The notes under the pieces are model-generated. The model searched no databases, was not told where the DNA came from, and saw only the letters and a list, made by a program, of their open reading frames with translations. From an uncultured Litoreibacter sp. (GTDB lineage: Bacteria > Pseudomonadota > Alphaproteobacteria > Rhodobacterales > Rhodobacteraceae), in contig CANLQL010000002.1 of the NCBI GenBank assembly GCA_947493265.1, positions 744,001-808,000 on the forward strand: a DNA stretch of 64,000 bases. Direction: 5' to 3'. Positions 43,474-51,860 of this stretch are shown one piece after another (position 1 is the first letter of the stretch; the number at the start of each line of letters is the position of its first letter). The position numbers were made by a program, and so were the translations under genes.

Positions 43474-44769
43474 ATGAGCATGGCTGCGACATCACCTTCT
43501 GATTTATCTGAGCCGGCAAGAGCTGCCGCGGCTTCGCCTGCACGCGTGCGGGACCCGCGGTTGGATTTCTACCGCGGGATCGCGATGTTCATCATTCTGT
43601 TTGCACATACGCCCGGGAATTTCTTCACCTCATGGATTCCGGCGCGCTGGGGGTTTTCGGATGCGACCGAGATCTTCGTGTTCTGCTCCGGGATGGCATC
43701 CGCGATTGCTTTCGGGCGCACCTTTGATCGTGCGGGTTGGGTGCTGGGCACCGGGCGCGTGGCGTACCGCGTCTGGCAGGTCTACTGGGCGCATATCGGG
43801 ATGTTCTTCTTCATCGCCATGATGCTGGCCTTTTGGGATAGCTTCGGGATCTTTGAAAAACGCTATATCGGCACACTCAACTTGATCCCGTTTTTTGAAG
43901 GTGTGACGCGTAGTGGGGAACTTGTGTCGACGACAGCTGATCAGCTTGTGGGGCTGTTCACGCTGACATATGTGCCAAATTATTTCGATATTCTGCCGAT
44001 GTATATGGTGATCCTGTTGATGATGCCGATCGTCATGGCGCTCAGCCGGGTGCATTTGGGCCTGATGTTTGCGGTGATCGCCACCGTGTGGCTGTTTGCC
44101 CAAGAACGCGTTTTGGGCCTTTGGGGGGCCGAAGCGCTGACCACGAATTTCCCGGCAGAGCCATGGTCGGACCGGCAGTGGTTTTTCAATCCGTTCGGCT
44201 GGCAGCTGATCTTCTTTACAGGCTTTGCCTTCATGCGCGGCTGGATACCGGCCCCGCCCGTCAAAACCTGGTTGATCATTCTGGCGGCAGTGATTGTTGT
44301 GGCCAATATTCCGCTGTCCAATATCGGCGTGCGCGCTGTGAACCGCGAATGGTTTGGTCTGGCATTTGAAGGCAATCCGGTGATTGACTGGCGCGTTGCC
44401 AACAAGATGTGGATCGACAAATCCGATTTCGGTATTCTGCGCTATGTGCACTTCCTGGCGCTGGCTTATCTGGCGTGGGTCGCGGCAGGCCAAGGCGGCC
44501 ACCGGTTGATCGCGTCCGGCGCGACACTGGCATCGCGCGTATGGGACCGGATCGTCACGGTGATCATGAAGGTTGGCCAGCAATCACTGGCGGTTTTCGT
44601 GTTTTCAATGGTGTTTGCGCGGTTCACAGGCTTCGTTCTGGATCAGGTTGTGCGCACGACATTGTCGGTGACACTGATGAATTTCGTGGGCATTGCGATG
44701 CTCATTCTGGTTGCCTATTTCGTGGGATGGATCAAATCCCAACCCTGGCGCGTTAAGTCAGTGAAATAG
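43474..44769 (+). CDS. opgC: OpgC-type membrane protein
   Basis: A 431-residue integral-membrane protein with about ten spans. DPRLDFYRGIAMFIILFAHT (about residues 29-48) and IFVFCSGMASAIAFGRTF are diagnostic of the OpgC family, a branch of membrane acyltransferases that adds succinyl groups to osmoregulated periplasmic glucans. It directly precedes opgG and opgH, which supports that role. It follows the TPR gene by 15 bp. Confidence 0.92.
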   Translation: MSMAATSPSDLSEPARAAAASPARVRDPRLDFYRGIAMFIILFAHTPGNFFTSWIPARWGFSDATEIFVFCSGMASAIAFGRTFDRAGWVLGTGRVAYRVWQVYWAHIGMFFFIAMMLAFWDSFGIFEKRYIGTLNLIPFFEGVTRSGELVSTTADQLVGLFTLTYVPNYFDILPMYMVILLMMPIVMALSRVHLGLMFAVIATVWLFAQERVLGLWGAEALTTNFPAEPWSDRQWFFNPFGWQLIFFTGFAFMRGWIPAPPVKTWLIILAAVIVVANIPLSNIGVRAVNREWFGLAFEGNPVIDWRVANKMWIDKSDFGILRYVHFLALAYLAWVAAGQGGHRLIASGATLASRVWDRIVTVIMKVGQQSLAVFVFSMVFARFTGFVLDQVVRTTLSVTLMNFVGIAMLILVAYFVGWIKSQPWRVKSVK

Positions 44770-44786
44770 CGGGGATACTGGGGTAG

Positions 44787-46298
44787 ATGGACAGACGCGC
44801 GTTTCTTTCGATGTTGGCAGCCACGGCTTATGCCGGGGCCGCGCGCGCGTTGCCGATGTTCAAGGGCGAGGCCAAGCCGTTTTCACGCGATTGGCTGGAA
44901 AGCGAGGCGGCGCGACTGGCGCAGCAACCCTACGCGCCAATGGGACAAGTGCCGCAGGAATGGCGCGACCTCAGCTATGACCAGTATAAATCCATCTGGT
45001 TCAATTCTCACAAAGGTCTCTGGACGGATACGGCGCGGCCTTTCAAAGTCGATTTCTTCCATCCCGGCCTCTATTTTCCGCGCCCCGTCGAGATCAATAT
45101 CGTCGAAGCTGGGCAGGCACGCACTTTGGCGTTTGATATCTCGCTTTTTGACAAGACGGACAAATTTCCTGACCTGCCGATTGATGACACGATGGGCTAT
45201 TCGGGTCTGCGGCTGCGCGCGGAGTTGAAGCAAAAAGACATCTTCGAAGAGTTTATGGTGTTCCAGGGGGCCAGCTATTTCCGCACCATCGCCACCGGGC
45301 AGACTTACGGTCTGTCGGCGCGAGGACTGGCCCTGAACACAGGCGATCCTGCGGGCGAGGAATTTCCCGAATTCACGCATTTCTGGATGGAAGCGCCAGA
45401 ACCCGGTGACCGGATGATCAAAGTGCACGCGCTCTTGAACAGCCCGTCCACGACCGGGGCCTATAGTTTTGCCATCACATCGGGCGCGCCTGCTGAGGTG
45501 GACGTGAATTGCAGCCTGTATCCGCGAGACGCGTTGGATCATGTGGGCCTCGCCCCGCTGACATCGATGTTCCTGTTTGACGAAACCAACCGCTCCATGT
45601 TCGATGATTTCCGCCCGGCGGTGCATGACAGTGAAGGGCTGATGGTTTGGAACGGCGCGGGGGAGGTGCTTTGGCGGCCACTCGCAAATCCGAAATCCTT
45701 GCAGGTTTCGTCTTTCGTTGATGAGAATCCGCGCGGCTTTGGCCTTTTGCAACGCACGCGTGATCCCGAAGACTTCGCCGATCTGGAAGCCCATTACGAA
45801 GAACGTCCATCGCTGTGGATCACCCCGGGCGAGGATTGGGGTAAGGGCGCGGTTACCTTGGTGGAGATCCCCGCCGACCGGGAAATCTACGACAATATCG
45901 TCGCCTATTGGCGTCCGCGCGAACCGCTTCAGCCGGGTGCGGCTCATAACTTCAGCTACAAAATGCAGTGGGGGGATGAACCGCCCCGGCCTCGCGCAGC
46001 GGCCCGCGTGCTGAATACGCGTCAGGGCAAGGGCTTTGATCAGATCAAGAATGTTGTGACCGTTGATTTCGAAGACCATGAGGGATTTGACGATCTGGAC
46101 GCGTTGACAAAATTTGTCAGCGTCAATCGCGGCACTGTGTCTGATCCGATCCTGCAGCGAAACCCCGGCACGGGCGGTGTCAGACTGGCGTTCAGCTTTG
46201 ATCCCGGTCAAGCGCGCGCGGTCGAGCTGCGCGCCCAAATTGTCAAAGACGGCGCGTCGCTGACGGAAGTTTGGCTTTATCGGTGGACCGCCGCATGA
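44787..46298 (+). CDS. opgG: Periplasmic glucan biosynthesis protein OpgG/OpgD
   Basis: A 503-residue periplasmic protein with an N-terminal signal that starts MDRRAFLSMLAATAYAGAARA. The RRxFL pattern looks like a Tat signal, which is typical of OpgD; OpgG usually uses Sec. The body has the OpgG fold markers RPFKVDFFHPGLYFPRPVEI and ASYFRTIATGQTYGLSARGL, ending with an Ig-like domain. It acts on the glucan backbone made by OpgH. Its stop overlaps the opgH start (ATGA). Confidence 0.9.
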   Translation: MDRRAFLSMLAATAYAGAARALPMFKGEAKPFSRDWLESEAARLAQQPYAPMGQVPQEWRDLSYDQYKSIWFNSHKGLWTDTARPFKVDFFHPGLYFPRPVEINIVEAGQARTLAFDISLFDKTDKFPDLPIDDTMGYSGLRLRAELKQKDIFEEFMVFQGASYFRTIATGQTYGLSARGLALNTGDPAGEEFPEFTHFWMEAPEPGDRMIKVHALLNSPSTTGAYSFAITSGAPAEVDVNCSLYPRDALDHVGLAPLTSMFLFDETNRSMFDDFRPAVHDSEGLMVWNGAGEVLWRPLANPKSLQVSSFVDENPRGFGLLQRTRDPEDFADLEAHYEERPSLWITPGEDWGKGAVTLVEIPADREIYDNIVAYWRPREPLQPGAAHNFSYKMQWGDEPPRPRAAARVLNTRQGKGFDQIKNVVTVDFEDHEGFDDLDALTKFVSVNRGTVSDPILQRNPGTGGVRLAFSFDPGQARAVELRAQIVKDGASLTEVWLYRWTAA

Positions 46299-48160
46299 CA
46301 GCTGTGATGCCCCCTGAAAAGCCGCTCGCGCATCCTGTGCAGAATTTGCGCAAGACCCACCGCGACGAAACGGCCCCCGGATCCGCAAGTGCGCCGGAGG
46401 CGATCGGGTGGCGTTGGGCAACTTTTCTGCCTGCCTTTCTGACGACATTCGGTTTGATCGCGGCCTTCACGGATTGGTTCGCGATGGATGGTCTGAGCGC
46501 GTTTGAGGCGGTCTTGATCGGACTGATCGCGGTGACGTTTTTCTGGATTTCGCTGTCAGTGTCTACTGTCACAGTGGGCATCGTCAACATGTTGCGCACT
46601 GTTCACCACGACACTGGCGACGGGGGTACGCCGATGAAGGTGGCGCTTCTTGTCCCGGTCTATAACGAAGTCCCGGCAGACGTTTTCGGCAACGCGACCG
46701 CGATGCTTAGCCAATTGGCACAAACCCAGACGGCCCATGAATACAGCCTGTTTATTCTGTCGGACACCCGCGACGAAGTCATTGCGGAACAGGAGCTTCG
46801 GGCTTTTGGCTCGCTCCGCGCACGGTTTGGGTCCAAGGCCCGGATCTACTATCGCAGACGCGCAGAAAACACGGATCGCAAAGTCGGCAATCTTGCCGAT
46901 TGGGTGGAACGTTGGGGCGGCGGATACGGGGCCATGTTGGTCCTTGATGCCGACAGCTTGATGAGCGGGCGCGCGATTGTCGATTTGTCAGACGCGATGG
47001 CGCGTGATCCTTCTGCGGGCCTGATCCAATCCTTCCCGCAGCTTTTCGGTGCAGAGACCCTGTTTGGGCGGGTTCAGCAGTTTTCCAACACGATCTACGG
47101 CGCGGCACTGGCCGAAGGACTGGCAAGCTGGGCGGACCGGGAAGGGAATTACTGGGGCCATAACGCGATTATCCGCACGGCGGCGTTTGCGTCCTGCGCG
47201 GGCTTGCCGAAACTCAACACGGTGCGGTCCAAAGGCGCGTTGATCCTCAGCCATGATTTTGTCGAAGCTGGGCTGTTGCGCCGGGCCGGCTGGTCAGTAC
47301 GGTTCCTGCCACGGGTCAAAGGCAGCTATGAAGAGGTGCCTGCGACGTTGATCGACTATGTGCGGCGGGACAGACGCTGGTGTCAGGGCAATCTGCAGCA
47401 CCTCAATATCCTCGGCTCAAAAGGGTTTCACCCGGTAACGCGCTTCCACATGTTTCATGGCGCGATGAGCTATCTGTTGTCGCCGGTTTGGTTTGGCCTG
47501 TTGACCATCTGGGCGCTGATCGGCGTTGGCGAGAACGCCAATGTGATCCGGTATTTCTCGGGCGTAAATCCGCAGGTGAACTGGCCGGAAATGCCGACCG
47601 TCAACAACTTCATGATCCTATTGTTCATGTATGGGATGCTGCTTGCCCCAAAACTCATGGGGGCGTCTGCGATCACCCAAGCGGGCCTGAAACTGCGTGA
47701 TCTGGGCGGGCTGGGACAATTCCTTCTGTCCTTCCTGACCGAAATCATCGTTTCAATTCTCTATGCGCCGATCCTGATGGTGCAGCAATCCATCGCGGTG
47801 CTGCGCACATTCCTGGGGCTGAAAGAAAAGTGGACCCCGCAGGTTCGTCGCGGCGGACAGTACGGGCTGCGCACGTTGATCGGGTTTCATGCGGTAGAGA
47901 CGCTTATCGGTGCGGCGCTGGTCGCCGGGATGAGTGCGGGTGTCGTCACCTTGTGGCTGATGCCGATAGCGGTCAGCCTTGCGCTTGCGGTGCCTTTGTC
48001 TGCGCTCAGCGGCTACAAATTGACCCGGTCGCGGTGGCTGTCACGACTTTTGGGCACGGCAGAGGTCTTTAACTCGCCAGCGATTATTCGATCTGCAAAA
48101 CGGGAACGCAAACGCATGGCTGCCGCACTTGATGCGCCCACCGGAATGCCTGCGGAATAA
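46295..48160 (+). CDS. opgH: Glucan biosynthesis glucosyltransferase H
   Basis: A 621-residue membrane glycosyltransferase (GT2 type) that polymerises glucose for periplasmic glucans. Visible motifs: LLVPVYNEVPADVFG, the first Asp in LSDTRDE, the DxD in LDADSLMSG, the acidic SHDFVEA and the QxxRW-like RRDRRWCQGN. Several membrane spans flank the catalytic core. I placed the start at 46295, overlapping the opgG stop by 4 bp. It is shorter at the N-terminus than the roughly 850-residue enterobacterial form. Confidence 0.93.
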   Translation: MTAVMPPEKPLAHPVQNLRKTHRDETAPGSASAPEAIGWRWATFLPAFLTTFGLIAAFTDWFAMDGLSAFEAVLIGLIAVTFFWISLSVSTVTVGIVNMLRTVHHDTGDGGTPMKVALLVPVYNEVPADVFGNATAMLSQLAQTQTAHEYSLFILSDTRDEVIAEQELRAFGSLRARFGSKARIYYRRRAENTDRKVGNLADWVERWGGGYGAMLVLDADSLMSGRAIVDLSDAMARDPSAGLIQSFPQLFGAETLFGRVQQFSNTIYGAALAEGLASWADREGNYWGHNAIIRTAAFASCAGLPKLNTVRSKGALILSHDFVEAGLLRRAGWSVRFLPRVKGSYEEVPATLIDYVRRDRRWCQGNLQHLNILGSKGFHPVTRFHMFHGAMSYLLSPVWFGLLTIWALIGVGENANVIRYFSGVNPQVNWPEMPTVNNFMILLFMYGMLLAPKLMGASAITQAGLKLRDLGGLGQFLLSFLTEIIVSILYAPILMVQQSIAVLRTFLGLKEKWTPQVRRGGQYGLRTLIGFHAVETLIGAALVAGMSAGVVTLWLMPIAVSLALAVPLSALSGYKLTRSRWLSRLLGTAEVFNSPAIIRSAKRERKRMAAALDAPTGMPAE

Positions 48161-48162
48161 CG

Positions 48163-48993
48163 CTAGTTGCCTGGCGCGACGTCCAGGCCTTCGAACCAAT
48201 CCATCGCCATCGTGGCCCAGCCTTTGGGGATCCCATGCGCCCCTTGGTGCAAGGCAAATTCCAGGCTGCCTTCCTGGCACGTGTCCCAGGATCTGCGCCA
48301 GAAATCGCCGGATGTCTCAAAACTGTCGGCCCGCATTCCGTCGCACCGGTTTTCGCCACGCCAGATTTGCAGTGTGACGAAGATGTCGCCTTGATACAGC
48401 TCACCGCTTCTTAAAGGGCGCCCCTCCAGCGGCACGGTTTTGTCGCGCCAGCCATGTGTGTGCAGCAGATCAACAGGGCCATTGCAGGCTTCCGGATGAG
48501 GTCGCCAGAACCCGCCCGCAACAGGTGCGTAAGCTTTGGCAAGGCTGGGATCTTCGCAGGCCAGATAGCTTGCCGTCGATCCCCCGATGGAAAACCCAGA
48601 GAGCAGTATTTCATCCGCATCAATGTCATGGTTAACGGCGGCATCTGCGATCACTTCGCGCATGAACGCCATTTCATTGCGCAGCTTTGGGCGATCAGGG
48701 TGGAAAAACCAGCTGGACCCGAAGCGGGAGTTTGGGCGTTTCAAACCGTTTGGACCGATCACCGCATAACCGCGATCCAGAAAGGATTTGCCCATCCGCA
48801 AAATGCCAGTGCCTTTGCCGCCTGCACCATGCAGAAACACCACCGCGGGGTGCGGACCGGGCGTATCAGGCGTTTGAATATGGTAAGTGCCCAGAGGGAC
48901 TTCGCAAGGGTCAGTGGCGTCGTGATTGCAACCTGCATGCGCTTGGGTCGACAGACAAACTGCGCCAAGCAGCGCAAGGAAGGTTCTGGTCAT
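48163..48993 (-). CDS. Exported esterase of the PHB depolymerase/feruloyl esterase type
   Basis: A 276-residue secreted alpha/beta hydrolase with a signal peptide (MTRTFLALLGAVCLSTQAHA). The oxyanion region FLHGAGGKGTG (53-63), the nucleophile GFSIGGS with Ser135, and the C-terminal His in LHQGAHGIPKGW make a plausible triad. Mature cysteines (Cys22, Cys30 and a pair near the C-terminus) suggest disulfides. It resembles LpqC/PhaC-depolymerase-like esterases. It lies 6 bp after the rhodanese gene and appears to be the last gene of the exported-protein operon. Confidence 0.78.
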   Translation of the reverse strand: MTRTFLALLGAVCLSTQAHAGCNHDATDPCEVPLGTYHIQTPDTPGPHPAVVFLHGAGGKGTGILRMGKSFLDRGYAVIGPNGLKRPNSRFGSSWFFHPDRPKLRNEMAFMREVIADAAVNHDIDADEILLSGFSIGGSTASYLACEDPSLAKAYAPVAGGFWRPHPEACNGPVDLLHTHGWRDKTVPLEGRPLRSGELYQGDIFVTLQIWRGENRCDGMRADSFETSGDFWRRSWDTCQEGSLEFALHQGAHGIPKGWATMAMDWFEGLDVAPGN

Positions 48994-48999
48994 CTGTGG

Positions 49000-49470
49000 C
49001 TAGCTTCTATCAAGTGGCAATCCGCGTTTGATCCACCCTGGACCAGCGGCAGAGCCCAACATGCCTTCGGGCACATCGATAATGTTTGTGTAGCCTGCAT
49101 TGGTCAGCAGGTTGGTTTGTCGGGCCGATCTGACCCCACGTGCGCAGATCAACGCAACAGGAGCGGCCCGGTTGCCGCCAGTGATTTTGTCGAGTTCCGC
49201 GATGAAATCCTCGCGCCGCATATCAAGGCGGATCGCCCCTTCACCAGAGCCGGTTTTGGCCCATTCATCAGGGCGACGAATGTCGAGCAAAACGATCTCA
49301 CCGGCTTTTGCGCGGGCCATCGCCGTGGGTGGATCAATTGCATCAGAGAAGGTTTCTTCGGTGATCAGCGAATAGAAGACGTTGCGCCCGCCAGCCGCGG
49401 CAAGGGCAGCGCCGCCAAGCACGACAACACCCGCACCAAACAGGACTTTTCTGCGTGACATCAAAGCCAT
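49000..49470 (-). CDS. Membrane-anchored rhodanese
   Basis: A 156-residue protein with an N-terminal signal or anchor (MSRRKVLFGAGVVVLGGAALA, possibly Tat-type because of SRRK). A rhodanese domain follows: VLLDIRRPDEW (about 60-70) and an active-site loop CARGVRS, with the persulfide-forming Cys near residue 109. It would act in the periplasm on thiosulfate or persulfides. Its start overlaps the Sco gene stop, and the esterase gene follows. Confidence 0.87.
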   Translation of the reverse strand: MALMSRRKVLFGAGVVVLGGAALAAAGGRNVFYSLITEETFSDAIDPPTAMARAKAGEIVLLDIRRPDEWAKTGSGEGAIRLDMRREDFIAELDKITGGNRAAPVALICARGVRSARQTNLLTNAGYTNIIDVPEGMLGSAAGPGWIKRGLPLDRS

Positions 49471-50042
49471 CAGCTTGTCCCGTCTGTGTAGCCTTTGACG
49501 ATCTTGGCCAATTCATCGGGGGCCAGGATCGGCGGAAGAAGCGTGAGGACTTCGCCGTCCGGGTCCAACAGGTACAAAAAGCTGCCATGGGCATAGACGG
49601 GCCCGTATTCCGGGTCATCAAACAGGTATTCCCGCTCTACCGAGAAGGCATCGTAGGCCACTTGCAGGTTTTCTTCCGTGCCAGTCAGCCCGATGAAATT
49701 ATCATGGTGCAGCGCCAGTGCAGGACCTATTGTGTCAAGGGTGTCGCGAACAGGATCGATGGTAATCATCAGGGGCGTCAGGCCGATGCCATCTGCGTCT
49801 AGTTCATCAACAACCTCAGCCATAAGCGGCAGTGCGGCGGAACAGATTTGCTGGCAGGTTGCGTAGCCGAAAAACAGCAGCTGATGTTTGCCCTCCGGGT
49901 CCGCTTCCGTACGAAGCTGCCCGGATTGATCGGTCAACGAATAAGCGCCGCCGACGTCAAAGGGCAGGGCAGGTTTTGCCTCGGCAAAACTGGCCGCGGG
50001 GAGACACACCGCGACCAGAGACAGGAGCGCTGCTTTGATCAC
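49470..50042 (-). CDS. Sco1/SenC-type copper chaperone
   Basis: A 190-residue thioredoxin-fold protein with a signal peptide (MIKAALLSLVAVCLPAASFA). The Sco copper site is complete: CQQIC (Cys63, Cys67) and His152 in YAHGSFLYLLD. Sco proteins deliver copper to the CuA site of cytochrome oxidase or act as thiol reductases. No oxidase genes are nearby; instead it is within a run of Cys-rich exported proteins, with 4-bp overlaps on both sides. Confidence 0.9.
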   Translation of the reverse strand: MIKAALLSLVAVCLPAASFAEAKPALPFDVGGAYSLTDQSGQLRTEADPEGKHQLLFFGYATCQQICSAALPLMAEVVDELDADGIGLTPLMITIDPVRDTLDTIGPALALHHDNFIGLTGTEENLQVAYDAFSVEREYLFDDPEYGPVYAHGSFLYLLDPDGEVLTLLPPILAPDELAKIVKGYTDGTS

Positions 50043-50626
50043 TCAAACAGCTCCTTGATAAGGGCGGCATCCGCTTCTTCGCCAAGACCGGTGTAGCCAG
50101 TTTGGGCAATCGTGGCTTGAACCCGTGGGTCGCGGCGGAACCATGGCCCTTTTGCTTTGCCATCAACAGTTTTTGCGTCCGGGTTTTCTTTGGCCCAGGC
50201 TTTTGTCCACTTGTTGGCTTTCACCCAGTCGTCGCTGCCTGCTTCGCGGATTTTCTGGACCAGATAGACGTTCTTGATCGGGAAATCTTCATCCTCGATC
50301 AGCAAGCCGTCCACATCGACCATCTTGCCGCAATAGGGGGCCAGTTCTACGGCTGCACCGGTGAACGCGGCTTGGCTGTTCTTGTTGGGATAGACCAGCG
50401 CGTTATCTGCACTGCGCAAAAGACCCAGCTGCCGCCCGTCGGCGCATTGGTTGTCGCAATCGCCCGCAACAGTGCACAGCAGATCGACGACTTCGGCTTC
50501 AAAGGTTGCCGGGATTTCCGCATAAAGGTTCCAGGTCTTCGCCTCTGATCCTTCCGAGAAATCCTGTGCAGCGACAGGGCTTGTCGCAAAGGCCGCAAAA
50601 ACAAGTGCGATAGAGAAACGTTTCAT
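50039..50626 (-). CDS. Exported Cys-rich protein, paralogue of the upstream gene product
   Basis: A 195-residue protein with a signal peptide (MKRFSIALVFAAFATSPVAA). It has Cys51, then Cys57 and Cys61 in GDCDNQCADGRQLGLL, and Cys99 in APYCGKMVDVDGLLIE. The CxxxC-A-x-G and GLL pattern and the following strand order match the product of the gene at 50635-51093, so the two are diverged paralogues. The C-terminal part is Trp/Lys-rich (KANKWTKAWAKENPD). Function unknown; possibly redox or metal binding. The ATG at 50626 has AGGTC upstream. Confidence 0.7.
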   Translation of the reverse strand: MKRFSIALVFAAFATSPVAAQDFSEGSEAKTWNLYAEIPATFEAEVVDLLCTVAGDCDNQCADGRQLGLLRSADNALVYPNKNSQAAFTGAAVELAPYCGKMVDVDGLLIEDEDFPIKNVYLVQKIREAGSDDWVKANKWTKAWAKENPDAKTVDGKAKGPWFRRDPRVQATIAQTGYTGLGEEADAALIKELFE

Positions 50627-50634
50627 ATCAGACC

Positions 50635-51093
50635 TCACTTCTTCGGCTTTGGAATGGCGAAAGGTGGTACCACGCCGTAATCTTCGTGGTTGAGATTGGT
50701 GATGCCGTGATCGGTCACCACTTTCTCGACGACCAGATAGTTCAGCCCGTCACGTTCATAGAACATGCCGTCCGCAGTGATCTCGTGGGAGGCCAGTGAA
50801 AGTTGCGTGTCACCGGATGCCGACTGATCATCGCCTTCGATTTTCAGCACCATATAGACAGTGCCATCTTCTGCCAGAAGCCCGACGGGGATGCCGCCAG
50901 CCGAACACCACAACGCGCAGGTATGATGGGCCGAGCCGGTGACCGCGTCAGGGCCACCCATGACGCCGGAATAGTAGCACCAGGTGTCGATAATCTCGCC
51001 CCTGACTTGGATGCGTTCCCCTTCGACCGCAAAGGCGGGCGTGGAAAGCGCCAGACCTGCCAAGCAGGATGATATGAAGTTAAGTCGTCGCAT
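50635..51093 (-). CDS. Exported Cys/His-rich protein, first gene of the operon
   Basis: A 152-residue protein with a signal peptide (MRRLNFISSCLAGLALSTPAFA). The mature part begins with an OB-fold-like strand (RIQVRGEIIDTWCYYSG, Cys39), then SAHHTCALWCSAGGIPVGLL with His56, His57, Cys59 and Cys63. The CxxxC plus His pair could hold a metal or heme-like cofactor, or act as a redox thiol pair; this is inference. It ends PKPKK. GGGAG precedes the ATG at 51093. The next gene starts 8 bp downstream. Confidence 0.7.
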   Translation of the reverse strand: MRRLNFISSCLAGLALSTPAFAVEGERIQVRGEIIDTWCYYSGVMGGPDAVTGSAHHTCALWCSAGGIPVGLLAEDGTVYMVLKIEGDDQSASGDTQLSLASHEITADGMFYERDGLNYLVVEKVVTDHGITNLNHEDYGVVPPFAIPKPKK

Positions 51094-51220
51094 TGGCCGG
51101 GCTCCCTGTATTGATTCTGGAGCCAGCCTAACAAATTCGGGGCACATGTCAGTTCACAACTTGCGGAGCCTTTGTGCACCGCCTGTTCGCGCACGGCCCT
51201 TCAGGTCGAAAATACCGTTG

Positions 51221-51754
51221 CTAGGCCAGAACCGCCAACAGGCTTTCGACATCTTCATGTGTCTGAACGAAATCCTTGATTGACGCATCTGCGAAGCCTG
51301 TGTCGACCACCGTGTCCAGCAGCGCAATCAGTGGCGACCAGTAGCCTGCTATGTTGAGGATATGGATCGGTTTGGCATGCAAGCCAAGCTGCGCCCAGGT
51401 CAGCACCTCAAAAAACTCATCAAGCGACCCCGCACCACCCGGCAGCAAGACGATCGCAACGCAATTCATGAACATGACTTTCTTGCGTTCGTGCATGTTC
51501 TCGGTGACGACAAAGGTCGACAGGTCCCGCTTGACGACTTCACGTTCGAACAGATGCACGGGAATCACGCCGAAGGTTTCACCGCCATTGGCTTGCGCGC
51601 TGCGCGCCACCCGGCCCATCAAGCCGACATCACCCGCACCATACACCAACCTGTGGCCGCCCTTCGCAAGGCCCTTGCCAAGATCCTCTGCGGCGGCGGA
51701 AAATTTGGGGTCGGCTCCGTCCCGAGAGCCACAAAAGACACAGATTGATGACAT
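51221..51754 (-). CDS. LOG-family (lysine decarboxylase-like) nucleoside monophosphate hydrolase
   Basis: A 177-residue protein starting MSSICVFCGSRDGADP, the classical LOG/YvdD start. It contains GDVGLMGRVARSAQANGG and the signature LPGGAGSLDEFFEVLTWAQLG, where the usual PGGxGTxxE reads PGGAGSLDE. LOG proteins cleave the N-glycosidic bond of cytokinin-type or other nucleoside monophosphates. GGAGGT precedes the ATG. The natural substrate in this bacterium is unknown. Confidence 0.92.
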   Translation of the reverse strand: MSSICVFCGSRDGADPKFSAAAEDLGKGLAKGGHRLVYGAGDVGLMGRVARSAQANGGETFGVIPVHLFEREVVKRDLSTFVVTENMHERKKVMFMNCVAIVLLPGGAGSLDEFFEVLTWAQLGLHAKPIHILNIAGYWSPLIALLDTVVDTGFADASIKDFVQTHEDVESLLAVLA

Positions 51755-51860
51755 GATGTGATTGGACCTCCGGGAGTGCTTTGCCTTGTGATAGCGACAC
51801 TGATACTGTCCCGCAAGCGGGGCTTTTGAAGTGCCTGACCTGGGGAAAAGGACAAGTGGG

